64,000 bases of DNA from CAADGU01 sp964581605 (GTDB lineage Bacteria; Chloroflexota; Anaerolineae; Promineifilales; Promineifilaceae), in contig CAZOPF010000010.1 of assembly GCA_964581605.1 (NCBI GenBank), forward strand, positions 19,485 through 83,484, written 5' to 3'. A program made the position numbers and the translations under genes. Below, one piece after another: positions 8,770 to 17,067 of the stretch. Each line of letters opens with the position of its first letter. The stretch's first letter is position 1. Below the pieces are notes generated by a model. It was given only the letters and a program-made list of their open reading frames with translations. It did not search any database and had not been told where the DNA came from.

Positions 8770-9588
8770 ATGAGTAGAGCAGAGAGTAAAGAACCCTTAC
8801 CGACGTGGATTCGGCAGAAATTGGAAACTTTGCGTTTGCAGGCTATTGCCTCAGAGCAGTGGCCACCGATGGCTGACCAGTTATTGGCGCTTGTTGCCGG
8901 GCAGAAGTTGTTACCAAAAGTTGATGAAAGTGATATGGATATGTTCTCATTGGCGCTGCATGATGCCTTAGCAGGTGTAGACATCAGCCAACGATACCCC
9001 ACATGGTGGGGCAAAATGTTGGCCGCGCCGGCTTTATACCAGGCGTTTATTGAAGCGCTGGAATTGTTGGAGGCAGACGGCCGTCAGGAATTGACCACAG
9101 CTCCCCCCACCAGTGCCGCCGCGTTGACCTTTCTGCAAACAAAAGAACAGGCCAGCCAACTCATTGTGAGCGCCGCCGGAGAAAGGTGGCGTGCCATCTG
9201 GAAGCTGTTGTTTACACAGTGGCAGCCCCGCTTATTCCCCACTGACGGCCTGGCCTATCGCCGGGCGACGCCATGGTTGGAAGACAAAAGCAGCATTATC
9301 CTGCACGATGAAGTGCAGATTGCGCAACAAGTGGTTGAGGTGGTATTGGAAGTTATCCGGTCGGTGGAAAAGCCAGAGATTTTACGCCTGTACCTGCTGG
9401 CAGCCAGCGAAAAACCTCTGCCACCGCTGCAAGTCACTCTGCAATGGGGTGGTTATGCACATATGGCCGTAATAGACGATTACGGCCGTGCCCAATTCCC
9501 TCCCCTTTCCCTCGATGTTATTCTGGACGAAGCAGGAGAGCCACGGCCGACAGACCTGCAATTGATTCTGGAATCTCCCCAAAACTGA
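8770..9588 (+). CDS. Unknown partner protein of sigma/CHAT module A
   Basis: 272 aa from ATG 8770, eleven bases after the sigma stop; a TTG at 8752 would overlap the sigma gene. It is soluble and mostly helical in the first 220 residues. The last 55 residues look like a beta-sandwich (LQVTLQWGGYAHMAVIDDYG, then RAQFPPLSLDVILDEAG). That tail resembles the C-terminus of the anti-sigma-like protein at 13926 (VTDVNGIATFPPIPI). It has no HX3CX2C motif. By position between a sigma factor and a CHAT protease it is a candidate sigma inhibitor or protease substrate. No family recognised. Confidence 0.7.
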   Translation: MSRAESKEPLPTWIRQKLETLRLQAIASEQWPPMADQLLALVAGQKLLPKVDESDMDMFSLALHDALAGVDISQRYPTWWGKMLAAPALYQAFIEALELLEADGRQELTTAPPTSAAALTFLQTKEQASQLIVSAAGERWRAIWKLLFTQWQPRLFPTDGLAYRRATPWLEDKSSIILHDEVQIAQQVVEVVLEVIRSVEKPEILRLYLLAASEKPLPPLQVTLQWGGYAHMAVIDDYGRAQFPPLSLDVILDEAGEPRPTDLQLILESPQN

Positions 9589-9594
9589 TACAAT
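9586..9594 (+). promoter_or_regulatory. Extended -10 promoter immediately before the TPR-CHAT gene
   Basis: TG-A-TACAAT, in which the TGA is also the stop codon of the preceding gene. Only six bases separate the -10 box from ATG 9601, so the transcript would begin at the start codon. No convincing -35 box. Confidence 0.4.
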
Positions 9595-9600
9595 CCCCAT

Positions 9601-12600
9601 ATGGGGCAACAATTTATCCCATCAGCTTATCTGGAACTGGCAAAACGGCTGGCTGACGGCTCACTGTCTATGGCCACTCTGCCCCATCTAGCAGCCCAAC
9701 TCCCCGCTTTAGATAGACTACTCCTGGATAGCCTGGCCACCCACACCGACCACCTGGCGCTGGGGCAACCCAAACAAGGCTGGGCCGTCGCGGCCGTCGC
9801 CGAAGCTGCCGCCATCCTCACCAATGACCCCTTTCTTCAGGCGTTAGCGGCCTGGTATGTGGCCCGCGCCGGTAATGCCTGGGTGCGCCCTGATGTGGTG
9901 GCAACGGCCGTGACCCACGCCCGTGACCTCTTCACCCAACTGGGCGAAACCGGCTGGCTGGCCGCCTGCGACTGGCAGCAAAACGCCCTGCCCTGGACCC
10001 GCCCCAACTTCCAGGACGCAGCTGCTACATTAACCAACGCCCTGTACGATCTGCAAGCCGCCGGTTTTGACCACCTGGTACCCCACTGCCGCCTTTCCCT
10101 GGCCTACGCCCACCTGCTCATCGGCAACTTTGCGGAAGCCGCCGCCCAGACAGATGCTGCCGCCCAAACTTTCCAGCAAGAGAACAACCTGCTTGGTCTG
10201 GCCTATTGTTTATTTACCAGAGGCGCTTATCTTCGTCGTCAGACTCATTTTGAGGCAGCCAGAGATTATTTCACCCAGGCCATGACCCAATTCCAAGAAC
10301 TGGGCGCACCTGTTCAAACGGCTGTTACCACTATGTCTTTAGGGCAAATCAGTTGGTGGTGGCAGCATGATTTTCGGACGGCTGAATCAAAATTAAAATG
10401 GGCGGCCAAACAATTTGAAGCACAAGACCTTCCCTTATGGCTGGCGCAGTCCCAATTTGGATTGGGTCAAATTTACCAACAAACAGGGCAACTCGCCGCT
10501 GCTGGTAAAGCCATCTTAACGGCCAGGGAAACTTTCGCGCACTTCCACTTGTCCGGGTTATGGGCCGATTCCTTGTTAGATAGTGGTTGGCTGGCACTTT
10601 ATCAAGGCCAATACCAGACCAGCCTGGACTACTTCCGCCAGGCTGAATCCCTTTACACAGAAATTGGCAATCACTGGTTACCGGTGGTCGCCATCATGCA
10701 TCAGGGCGAAGCGCACTTGCAAATGGGGTGGTATCAACGCGCCTTACAACAGTTGGAAGATGCACACGGCCGTTTTACAGAACTGTCCATGCCCCAACGA
10801 ATAGCCGCCTGCGAAATGCGGTTGGCACAGCTTCATCTACTGTTAAGTCAATATGCCCAGTCCCACACCTATCTTGATGATGCGGAAGCTCATTACCAGG
10901 AATGTGGGCAGACTGACGCCTACCCGATTGTTTACAATCTGCGTGCCGAACTGTTTTTTCTTGAGCAAAAAAAAGAAGAAGCTGTTGCTTTTCTGCAAAA
11001 AGGGTTGGCCCTGGCCCGGCAGCAAGGGGATAAAGCCCAAATAGCCCAGGCGCAACGTTTGTTGGGGCAGGCACTCTGCGCCTCAGGCAGAACCGATGAG
11101 GCGTATGCGTATCTGCAAACGGCCGAGGCGAGTTTTGCCGAGATGGGTATGTTTGTTGAACAGGCTGCCTGCCAGGTGGCCTGGGGGCTTTATCACCAGC
11201 AGCTTGGTGACATTTTGGCCGCGCAGACAGCCTGGGAATCCGCTCTGACGCTCAGCCAGAACATTTTGCCCGAAATTTCCTGGCAGGCGCAGGCCGGATT
11301 AGCCACTCTCAGCATGGAAACAAAAATGGCTCAGGTCGCACTGGCACATTATCGAGAAATGGTTAAAGCCCTGGCGCGTCTGCGGCAGGGTTTATGGCAG
11401 CCGTCCCTGGCCAGCTCTTTTCTCATGCGCCCGTTGCCGCATTTAGACACGGCCGTGCGCCTGGCTGCCCAGCAGGCCGCATCCATAAACGCCGAGGCAC
11501 TCTTCTTTATGGAGGCCGGCAAAGCCCAAATTGCCGCCCGGCAGCTAACTGGTCTGGCAGTTAGCAACAGGCAAAACCTTACGGAAAGCCAGACCTCTCA
11601 CCTGGCTGATTTGACCGCCGAAATAAACTGGCTGCAAGAAAATTTGCGAGCGATCTATACCGGACAGACCACAGGCTCATCAGCAACAGATAGAATGAGA
11701 TGGCAGCAGCAGTTAGTGCAAAAAGTCAAAACCTATGACAGGCTGAAAAGCCGACTGGAACGACAACATCCGGGAACGACATTGCCCGATGCTATTGTAG
11801 CCGATTTTAACCAGGAACAGTTCCGGCGTCTGGGCGTTCAGGCATTGGGGCAAGAGTGGTTGTCTCTAAATTATTATCTGGATGGGGAGGTGTTATGTGG
11901 GGTAGCTCTAACACCGGTAGAATGCCTGGCCTGGACCGCGCCCGTCACCGGCGCCATTCGCCTGGCGTTGCAAGTAGTAACTCAACCCGTTACTTCAACA
12001 GACAAAACATTAACAGAACGATCCCTGTTACGGCTCGGCGACTGGTTGTTTCCCGCCTGGGTACAACAGCGGCTGACGCCAGAGACGACCCTGATCCTCT
12101 CGCCCCATCAGCAACTGCACCGTCTACCCTGGCCCCTACTGCACGTGCAAGATCGGCCACTGGTTACCACCTGCATCCCCACAATCACGCCCTCTCTGCA
12201 GGCGTTGGCTGGATTGTGGCAACGGCCGTCCGCCCATTCCCCCACCCCCACTGCAGGATTACTGCTGGCTGTGTCCACGTTCCAGGGGCGGCACCAACCG
12301 CTTCCAGCCGTAGCCACAGAAGCAGCCGCCCTGGCTCCCTTATTAGGAGCTACCGGACACACCATTACTGACACGGCCGCTACCTGGCCCCATTTACAGG
12401 CGTTGGCCGGCGCAAAGGGTCTGGCTGCCCACTATACTTTCTGGCACATCGCCACTCATGCCTTTTATGATGGACTTTCTGGCCGATTCAGCGGCGTGGC
12501 CCTATCGGATCGGGATATCTGGCTGGACGAAGTGCAGCAATTAGGGCCGCTGCCACCATTGGTGACACTCTCTGCTTGCAGTGGCGGCCACAGCCTGGTT

Positions 12601-12846
12601 TACGCCGGGGATGAACATATAAGCCTCACGCTCACCTGTCTGGCGGCAGGGGCGCAAAGTGTGGTGAGCAGTTTGTGGCCGGTCAGGGACGAGGTGATGC
12701 CGGAATTGATGCAACAGTTTTACCATTATTATGCACAATCCAGCGGGCGGGCGGCGCTGGCGCTGGCGCTGGCACAACGAGACGCCTGTGCCGACGGCCG
12801 TCCGCCAGCACAGTGGGGCGCTTTGCAATGTTTTGGCTGCCCTTAA
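9601..12846 (+). CDS. TPR-repeat CHAT-domain (caspase-like) protease
   Basis: 1,081 aa. Residues about 130-650 are tandem TPR-type helix pairs (ACQVAWGLYHQQLGDILAAQ, CLFTRGAYLRRQTHFEAARD). A helical linker follows. Residues about 830-1081 are a CHAT domain with LSPHQQLHRLPWPLLHV, the catalytic His in HIATHAFYDG (His953) and the catalytic Cys in TLSACSGG (Cys993). Both dyad residues are intact, so it should be an active cysteine peptidase. There is no signal peptide or membrane segment. CHAT proteases of this TPR architecture include Csx29 of type III-E CRISPR systems, but no CRISPR locus is seen here. It is the third gene after a sigma factor and an unknown partner, and a strong terminator follows. 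Confidence 0.9.
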   Translation: MGQQFIPSAYLELAKRLADGSLSMATLPHLAAQLPALDRLLLDSLATHTDHLALGQPKQGWAVAAVAEAAAILTNDPFLQALAAWYVARAGNAWVRPDVVATAVTHARDLFTQLGETGWLAACDWQQNALPWTRPNFQDAAATLTNALYDLQAAGFDHLVPHCRLSLAYAHLLIGNFAEAAAQTDAAAQTFQQENNLLGLAYCLFTRGAYLRRQTHFEAARDYFTQAMTQFQELGAPVQTAVTTMSLGQISWWWQHDFRTAESKLKWAAKQFEAQDLPLWLAQSQFGLGQIYQQTGQLAAAGKAILTARETFAHFHLSGLWADSLLDSGWLALYQGQYQTSLDYFRQAESLYTEIGNHWLPVVAIMHQGEAHLQMGWYQRALQQLEDAHGRFTELSMPQRIAACEMRLAQLHLLLSQYAQSHTYLDDAEAHYQECGQTDAYPIVYNLRAELFFLEQKKEEAVAFLQKGLALARQQGDKAQIAQAQRLLGQALCASGRTDEAYAYLQTAEASFAEMGMFVEQAACQVAWGLYHQQLGDILAAQTAWESALTLSQNILPEISWQAQAGLATLSMETKMAQVALAHYREMVKALARLRQGLWQPSLASSFLMRPLPHLDTAVRLAAQQAASINAEALFFMEAGKAQIAARQLTGLAVSNRQNLTESQTSHLADLTAEINWLQENLRAIYTGQTTGSSATDRMRWQQQLVQKVKTYDRLKSRLERQHPGTTLPDAIVADFNQEQFRRLGVQALGQEWLSLNYYLDGEVLCGVALTPVECLAWTAPVTGAIRLALQVVTQPVTSTDKTLTERSLLRLGDWLFPAWVQQRLTPETTLILSPHQQLHRLPWPLLHVQDRPLVTTCIPTITPSLQALAGLWQRPSAHSPTPTAGLLLAVSTFQGRHQPLPAVATEAAALAPLLGATGHTITDTAATWPHLQALAGAKGLAAHYTFWHIATHAFYDGLSGRFSGVALSDRDIWLDEVQQLGPLPPLVTLSACSGGHSLVYAGDEHISLTLTCLAAGAQSVVSSLWPVRDEVMPELMQQFYHYYAQSSGRAALALALAQRDACADGRPPAQWGALQCFGCP

Positions 12847-12850
12847 AAGC

Positions 12851-12883
12851 AAACAGGGTTGCCCGTTACGGGCAACCCTGTTT
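12851..12883 (+). terminator. Strong hairpin terminator after the TPR-CHAT gene
   Basis: A perfect 14-bp stem (AAACAGGGTTGCCC and its complement) with a 5-base loop, starting five bases after the CHAT stop. It is followed by TTTCCTC. It separates module A from module B. Confidence 0.75.
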
Positions 12884-12931
12884 CCTCATGTGCCTGGGGA
12901 AAAGGGGGCGCTGCTAGCCGCCGCCGCACCC

Positions 12932-13031
12932 NNNNNNNNNNNNNNNNNNNNNNNNNNNNNNNNNNNNNNNNNNNNNNNNNNNNNNNNNNNNNNNNNNNNN
13001 NNNNNNNNNNNNNNNNNNNNNNNNNNNNNNN
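12932..13031. other. Assembly gap (100 N)
   Basis: Exactly 100 N, a placeholder. The start of the second sigma factor lies in the missing sequence. Confidence 0.95.
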
Positions 13032-13676
13032 GCCTGTCGCCAACCGGAGACGGCCGTTTACGAACGTGCCTGGCAGGAACTGGCCCATTGGCTGGGCCAG
13101 CAGCGAAAACATCTACCCTGGTCGGCTGAAGAACGGGAAGATGTGGTGCAGGAAACGGTTGCTGCTTTAAAAGTTCAACTTGAGAAGAGCGGGATCAAAG
13201 CACCACGCGCCTTTTTGATGTATGCTTTACAGGCGCTGCGCCGCACCGCCATAGACGAGGAACGCAAACGCACGGCCGTTATGCGCGGCAGCGGCCATGA
13301 TCCGTTATCATGGGAGCTGCTGTCCGAAGCGGCCCCGGAACCGGAAACGGCCGCTCCATCTGAACATTTGCCCAGAGCAAAGCTGCCCGAGCGGAGAACT
13401 GAAAACACTGTGTCTGACCATGAAATACGCACACAACTAAAAAAATTTTTTCGCCAACATCTGCATGGTGAACAACAGATACTGGTGGCCGAAATGCTGT
13501 TTCTGGAAGACCTTAGCCCCAAAGAGATTGCCGGCCTTTTGCAGAAACAGCCGCATGAAATCCGCATGATCAAATTCCGCATTGTGCAGACGCTTCGCAG
13601 CCTGCCCGCGGCCGAACAACAAAAATTGCTGGCTATTCTGGGCCAGCCCGATAAGGATGAGGAAAATGGGCAGTAA
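13032..13676 (+). CDS. Second sigma-70-like factor (5' end lost in gap)
   Basis: The frame is open from the gap edge through 214 codons. The first part, YERAWQELAHWL and EEREDVVQETVAALK, matches sigma region 2 (a DVVQE-type core-binding helix). Region 4 lies near the C-terminus (MLFLEDLSPKEIAGLLQKQP, then HEIRMIKFRIVQTL). An ATG at 13143 exists, but the coding signal clearly extends upstream of it. The stop overlaps the start of the small ZAS-type gene at 13666. It is paralogous in position to the sigma factor at 7995. Confidence 0.8.
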   Translation, partial: ACRQPETAVYERAWQELAHWLGQQRKHLPWSAEEREDVVQETVAALKVQLEKSGIKAPRAFLMYALQALRRTAIDEERKRTAVMRGSGHDPLSWELLSEAAPEPETAAPSEHLPRAKLPERRTENTVSDHEIRTQLKKFFRQHLHGEQQILVAEMLFLEDLSPKEIAGLLQKQPHEIRMIKFRIVQTLRSLPAAEQQKLLAILGQPDKDEENGQ

Positions 13677-13929
13677 CGCACCAGCCTGGTCACGATTGGC
13701 AGCAGAATTGCAACTGCCGTTGGCCACACAATTACCGGCCGCGCATTGTCAGCTTTGCCAGGAAACACTACCAGTTTTTGTTAGCGATGAGATGGCGGGG
13801 TTGGCGGTGGATGATCTATATCCGGCAACGGCCGTCCATCTGGACATCTGCCCCACCTGCTTTCAAGATTACAGAGAGTTGGTTGGCCTGGCTATGTCCG
13901 CTTTTTACGACTTTGAGGACAAAACATGA
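13666..13929 (+). CDS. Small HX3CX2C (ZAS-type) anti-sigma-like protein
   Basis: 87 aa from ATG 13666, overlapping the sigma stop by 11 bases, which suggests translational coupling. It has Cys28 and Cys31 (HCQLC) and a C-terminal HLDICPTC in which His58, Cys62 and Cys65 make the HX3CX2C pattern of zinc-binding anti-sigma domains. No membrane segment. The next gene starts four bases before its stop. Directly following a sigma gene, it is probably an anti-sigma factor or a regulator of one. An in-frame upstream start at 13582 would lie deep in the sigma gene and is rejected. Confidence 0.7.
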   Translation: MGSNAPAWSRLAAELQLPLATQLPAAHCQLCQETLPVFVSDEMAGLAVDDLYPATAVHLDICPTCFQDYRELVGLAMSAFYDFEDKT

Positions 13930-14804
13930 GTGAGCGTTTAGATGAGCTTCGTCACGCTTTAACGGAACCCATCGGGCCACACCTGGACGATGAACAACTG
14001 GCGGAAATAGCAGCCGCAGAAGTTGCTGGTGAAGATGTAGATGCGATTTATGATGGTGAAATGGCTCACCTGGCCTGCTGCCCAGATTGTGCAATTGAAT
14101 ATGGAGAACTGGTGGCACTGTCTGCAACGGCCGTAGCCGCCATGGCTGCGGCTGCCCAGAGCATGACACCGCAGCAGGTATTTTCCGCTGTATTGCAGCA
14201 AGAATTGGCTGAACCGGCGGTGGCTGATGTGCCTGAGGTTGTAGCTGCCCTGCCTTTGTTGTTTGCCCAACCGCCGGCCATACCTGAGGAATTTGATGCT
14301 GTGTTGGCCACAACTGCCTGGCTACAAAAGAGTCAGGCGGTTGTGGCCGCGGCGCGGCACCATTTGGCGGCGCTGGCCGCTTACCTGATAAGCACAGCAG
14401 CGGCGACATGGGGGCAGGCATTGGCGGTGCAAACGGCCGTAACGCCGCAAGGGCACCAGTTACAATTGCAACCAACGGCCGTTTCCGCCATGCCTTTACT
14501 GAGTAGTGTAGAAACAGGTACCGAATGGCATTTACTGTCACGGCGTGTGGGTTATCCGGTATCATGGCATGTTTCCGCTCGTGCTGTATATGAGACAACG
14601 ACAGCCTGCACATTGCAGGTTCAGGCAGACCGGCCAGGGCTGGCCGATGCCAGCGGGCGGATGATTACGATTGTTTATGGCGAGAGACGTGTCACGGCCG
14701 TGACAGACGTCAACGGAATAGCCACTTTCCCCCCCATTCCGATTGCCGCCCTACCCACCTTACTGATCGCGATTGACACCCAAACGGAGGAAAGCGCCCC
14801 CTAG
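13926..14804 (+). CDS. ZAS-type anti-sigma protein with C-terminal beta domain
   Basis: 292 aa, overlapping the previous gene by ATGA. The N-terminus carries a zf-HC2/ZAS-like element: HLDDEQLAEIAAAE, then HLACCPDC with His48, Cys52 and Cys55. Residues about 140-175 are Ala-rich and partly hydrophobic (HHLAALAAYLISTAAATWG), possibly a weak membrane helix. The last 70 residues look like an Ig-like or carboxypeptidase-regulatory-like beta domain (RRVTAVTDVNGIATFPPIPI), resembling the end of the 8770 protein. It is the likely anti-sigma factor for the sigma at 13032. Its last 45 bases overlap the convergent membrane CHAT gene. Confidence 0.75.
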   Translation: MSERLDELRHALTEPIGPHLDDEQLAEIAAAEVAGEDVDAIYDGEMAHLACCPDCAIEYGELVALSATAVAAMAAAAQSMTPQQVFSAVLQQELAEPAVADVPEVVAALPLLFAQPPAIPEEFDAVLATTAWLQKSQAVVAAARHHLAALAAYLISTAAATWGQALAVQTAVTPQGHQLQLQPTAVSAMPLLSSVETGTEWHLLSRRVGYPVSWHVSARAVYETTTACTLQVQADRPGLADASGRMITIVYGERRVTAVTDVNGIATFPPIPIAALPTLLIAIDTQTEESAP

Positions 14805-16598
14805 CACCAACAAGACGAGTACCAGAATAGCCAAACCCGCTTGTGTGCCATCTATGATCTGCCAGAGCCACCAGATATTCCCGGCCAGCAGCAGCGGCAA
14901 AAATGGTGTGGCCAGCAACAAAAACAATAGCAAGAGCACATCCAACACCCCGCCACGAAACAAAGAAAAACCAATACGCCGGAACAACATATCCTGCCGA
15001 ATTGCCTGCCGTGCGCCGACATGGGCAGCAAACGCTACCCCCAGCAAACCCATAGCCCACAATAGCTGACGAACGATGACGCCTGGTGCTCCACCTGATG
15101 CGTAAACACCCCACCACGTAAGCCACAGTACCATCCAGGCCATCATGGCCCATACAAAGGCGCTGAAGTATTTGTGCCACAGAAACGGGAGCCAGCGACG
15201 GCCGTGATACCCATACTTTTCCGCCAATTGAACCTGCCCCTGAGATGTCATCACCGCCGCCAGGATAGGAATAAAAGCACAGGCTACCAATAAGCCGGGT
15301 AAAGTTGCCCACTCTGATACTGTATCCAACGGTACCCGGCCCAGATTGAAAGAAAGATGACCAATTAGCACAGCCAGCATCATGCCGGTTAACAACGTGC
15401 CTAATACCGCAGGCGTCGCCACTTTGTCCAGTATCCAATCTGCCAAGGGGCTGGTTGCCCTGGCCGTTGGCCGCTGCGTGTATAACGCCGGCACACTCCA
15501 ATGAATGACATCTCCTTGTTGTAGCTGCACGGCGCGCCGGGCCGCCGTCATCGCTGCTGCCAGGCTGTTACCCTGGCTGACTTCCTGGTAAAAACGTTCC
15601 GCTATTTGCCCGGCAGCAGCCTGGCTCAGGCGGTCTTGCATGATGACAACGGCCGTCACGCCAATTCCTAAAAGCTGCCCGGCAGCCCCGCCTGGGGTGG
15701 TATAAAGCTGAATTGCTTCTTCTTCTCCTCCATTCAGATTGTCGTCTACTCGATTTTCGCCGGCGGCGCACACATCCAGATAGACAAATTGAATAGTTGG
15801 ATAGTGGCTGAGGAGAATTGCCAGTTGATGAGGGCCAAACCAGTGGGGACGGCCGTTTGCATTTTCCAGAGCGATGGCAAAGTCCCAGGCTGATCCCACA
15901 CGGCCGTGCGCCACCAGATGAAGGCTATCATACGCGCCTGAATCCAGGGCCTTCTGCAACTGGGCTACACTATCTGGCCCTTGCAGCCAGGTGATGCCAT
16001 CTTCTTTTCCTGGCGCGGGAGCATAGCGCCAGCGTTCCGTTAATGGTTCCAACCCGGAAGGCTCTGCCCAAAGACCGAGTGTGGATTCCAGTGAAACCAT
16101 CTCCCTTGTTTTTGGCGCTGTGGGCAGCAACAAGCAACGGCTAACACCATTGCCGCGCAAACTGTAAAAGAAACGGCCGTGAGGATCATGCAGCAGTTCC
16201 CAGGGTAAATCCAATAGCTCAACTGCTGATGGCTCAAATGAGAGGGTTATTTGCAGGTGTCCCGCCCGCGCCAACGCATATGCCTGCGACTGCTGCAATC
16301 GTGTCTGCACTGATTCCGGCAGCGCCTCAAACAATTGATTGCCTATTTGTTGCAAGGGGAAAACGGTCCACTCCCCAGCTATTTCTCCAAGCGCCTGTTG
16401 TCTGGCCAAAAAACCGCGATACGCTGCCCGAATGGTGCGTATCTGATTTATGTCCAGGCCGGTTACCAGCATTGGCCCACCCCATCCCTGCCCTGGCGCT
16501 CTGACTACCTGTATCTGATAATGCTCTGCCGCCTCAGAATGGGAACTGTTTATAGCTTGTTTGTGAAATTGCAGAGTAATCTGAAATAACTTGTTCAA
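14760..16598 (-). CDS. Membrane-anchored CHAT-domain protease
   Basis: 612 aa. The N-terminal 350 residues form a CHAT peptidase: LLDLPWELLHDPHGRFF, then the catalytic His in LHLVAHGR (His231) and the catalytic Cys in YLDVCAAGE (Cys277). The C-terminal 220 residues contain about seven hydrophobic spans (GTLLTGMMLAVLIGHL, FVWAMMAWMVLWLTWWG, GVLDVLLLLFLLLATPF and others). CHAT proteases fused to a polytopic membrane domain are unusual; the protease should face the cytosol. The gene converges on the two ZAS proteins and overlaps the second by 45 bases. Its position suggests it cleaves or senses those anti-sigma factors, which is inference. Confidence 0.85.
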   Translation of the reverse strand: MNKLFQITLQFHKQAINSSHSEAAEHYQIQVVRAPGQGWGGPMLVTGLDINQIRTIRAAYRGFLARQQALGEIAGEWTVFPLQQIGNQLFEALPESVQTRLQQSQAYALARAGHLQITLSFEPSAVELLDLPWELLHDPHGRFFYSLRGNGVSRCLLLPTAPKTREMVSLESTLGLWAEPSGLEPLTERWRYAPAPGKEDGITWLQGPDSVAQLQKALDSGAYDSLHLVAHGRVGSAWDFAIALENANGRPHWFGPHQLAILLSHYPTIQFVYLDVCAAGENRVDDNLNGGEEEAIQLYTTPGGAAGQLLGIGVTAVVIMQDRLSQAAAGQIAERFYQEVSQGNSLAAAMTAARRAVQLQQGDVIHWSVPALYTQRPTARATSPLADWILDKVATPAVLGTLLTGMMLAVLIGHLSFNLGRVPLDTVSEWATLPGLLVACAFIPILAAVMTSQGQVQLAEKYGYHGRRWLPFLWHKYFSAFVWAMMAWMVLWLTWWGVYASGGAPGVIVRQLLWAMGLLGVAFAAHVGARQAIRQDMLFRRIGFSLFRGGVLDVLLLLFLLLATPFLPLLLAGNIWWLWQIIDGTQAGLAILVLVLLVLGGAFLRLGVNRDQ

Positions 16599-17005
16599 TT
16601 AGAAATCGCTTGAGGTCAGATAAAGGGTTTATCTGCTCGAACAAGGCATAATCCTGAATACGTTTGATACTTCCTTTTGACTGCAATCAGCCTTTGGTAG
16701 ATCAAGGCAACGCCCTTAACCAGGGTTGAACTTCTGTTGCCGCAGTGATCTTACTTCAGAAAGGAGCGAAAGGCATTAAGGTGGCCTGGATAATCAAGAC
16801 AGATTTTGGAGCAACTTTAGGGTAGGTATACTCCTTTTGAAATCTTTAACAATCCAATAAAGCGGCATTGTGGTCGGCCGGCGGAGGGGCGGCCAGTCCT
16901 TGTCGGGCCTGGCAGGGCGTTTCGTAATCGTGCAGATACACCTCCTCGTATTTCACAATAGCGGGAGTACCAGTCCAGGATGGCCACCAGCGCCCGTTAC
17001 AAAGA
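16599..17005. other. Degenerate intergenic region with no intact gene
   Basis: About 400 bases. The left part (16599-16840) has no credible ORF, promoter or repeat that I can name. The right part is the transposase relic listed separately. Confidence 0.5.
16855..17001 (-). pseudogene. IS3-family transposase relic (internally deleted)
   Basis: Read on the minus strand, one frame gives ALVAILDWYSRY, the integrase-core segment of IS3-type OrfB. Shifted by one frame it gives VKYEEVYLHDYETPCQARQG, the near-C-terminal segment of the same protein. In intact transposases these are separated by roughly 100 residues, so the middle is deleted and the frame is broken. Inverted repeats of the element were not found. 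It lies just upstream of the histidine kinase promoter. Confidence 0.65.
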
Positions 17006-17034
17006 TTGAGAATTCGGGGCGGGTGTAATAAAAT
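17006..17034 (+). promoter_or_regulatory. Promoter of the histidine kinase gene
   Basis: TTGAGA (17006-17011), a 17-base spacer and TAAAAT (17029-17034). ATG 17068 is 34 bases further on. Confidence 0.45.
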
Positions 17035-17067
17035 ACGGGCACATCCAATTGCAGTAGAGAAAAGCGT

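Noticed and set aside
7995..16598. Type III-E CRISPR (Craspase) locus
   Set aside because: There is a TPR-CHAT protease and a sigma factor, but no Cas7-11, Csx30/31 or CRISPR array in the window.
16599..16840. Possible second mobile-element remnant left of the IS3 relic
   Set aside because: Translations in all frames gave no motif that I could assign.
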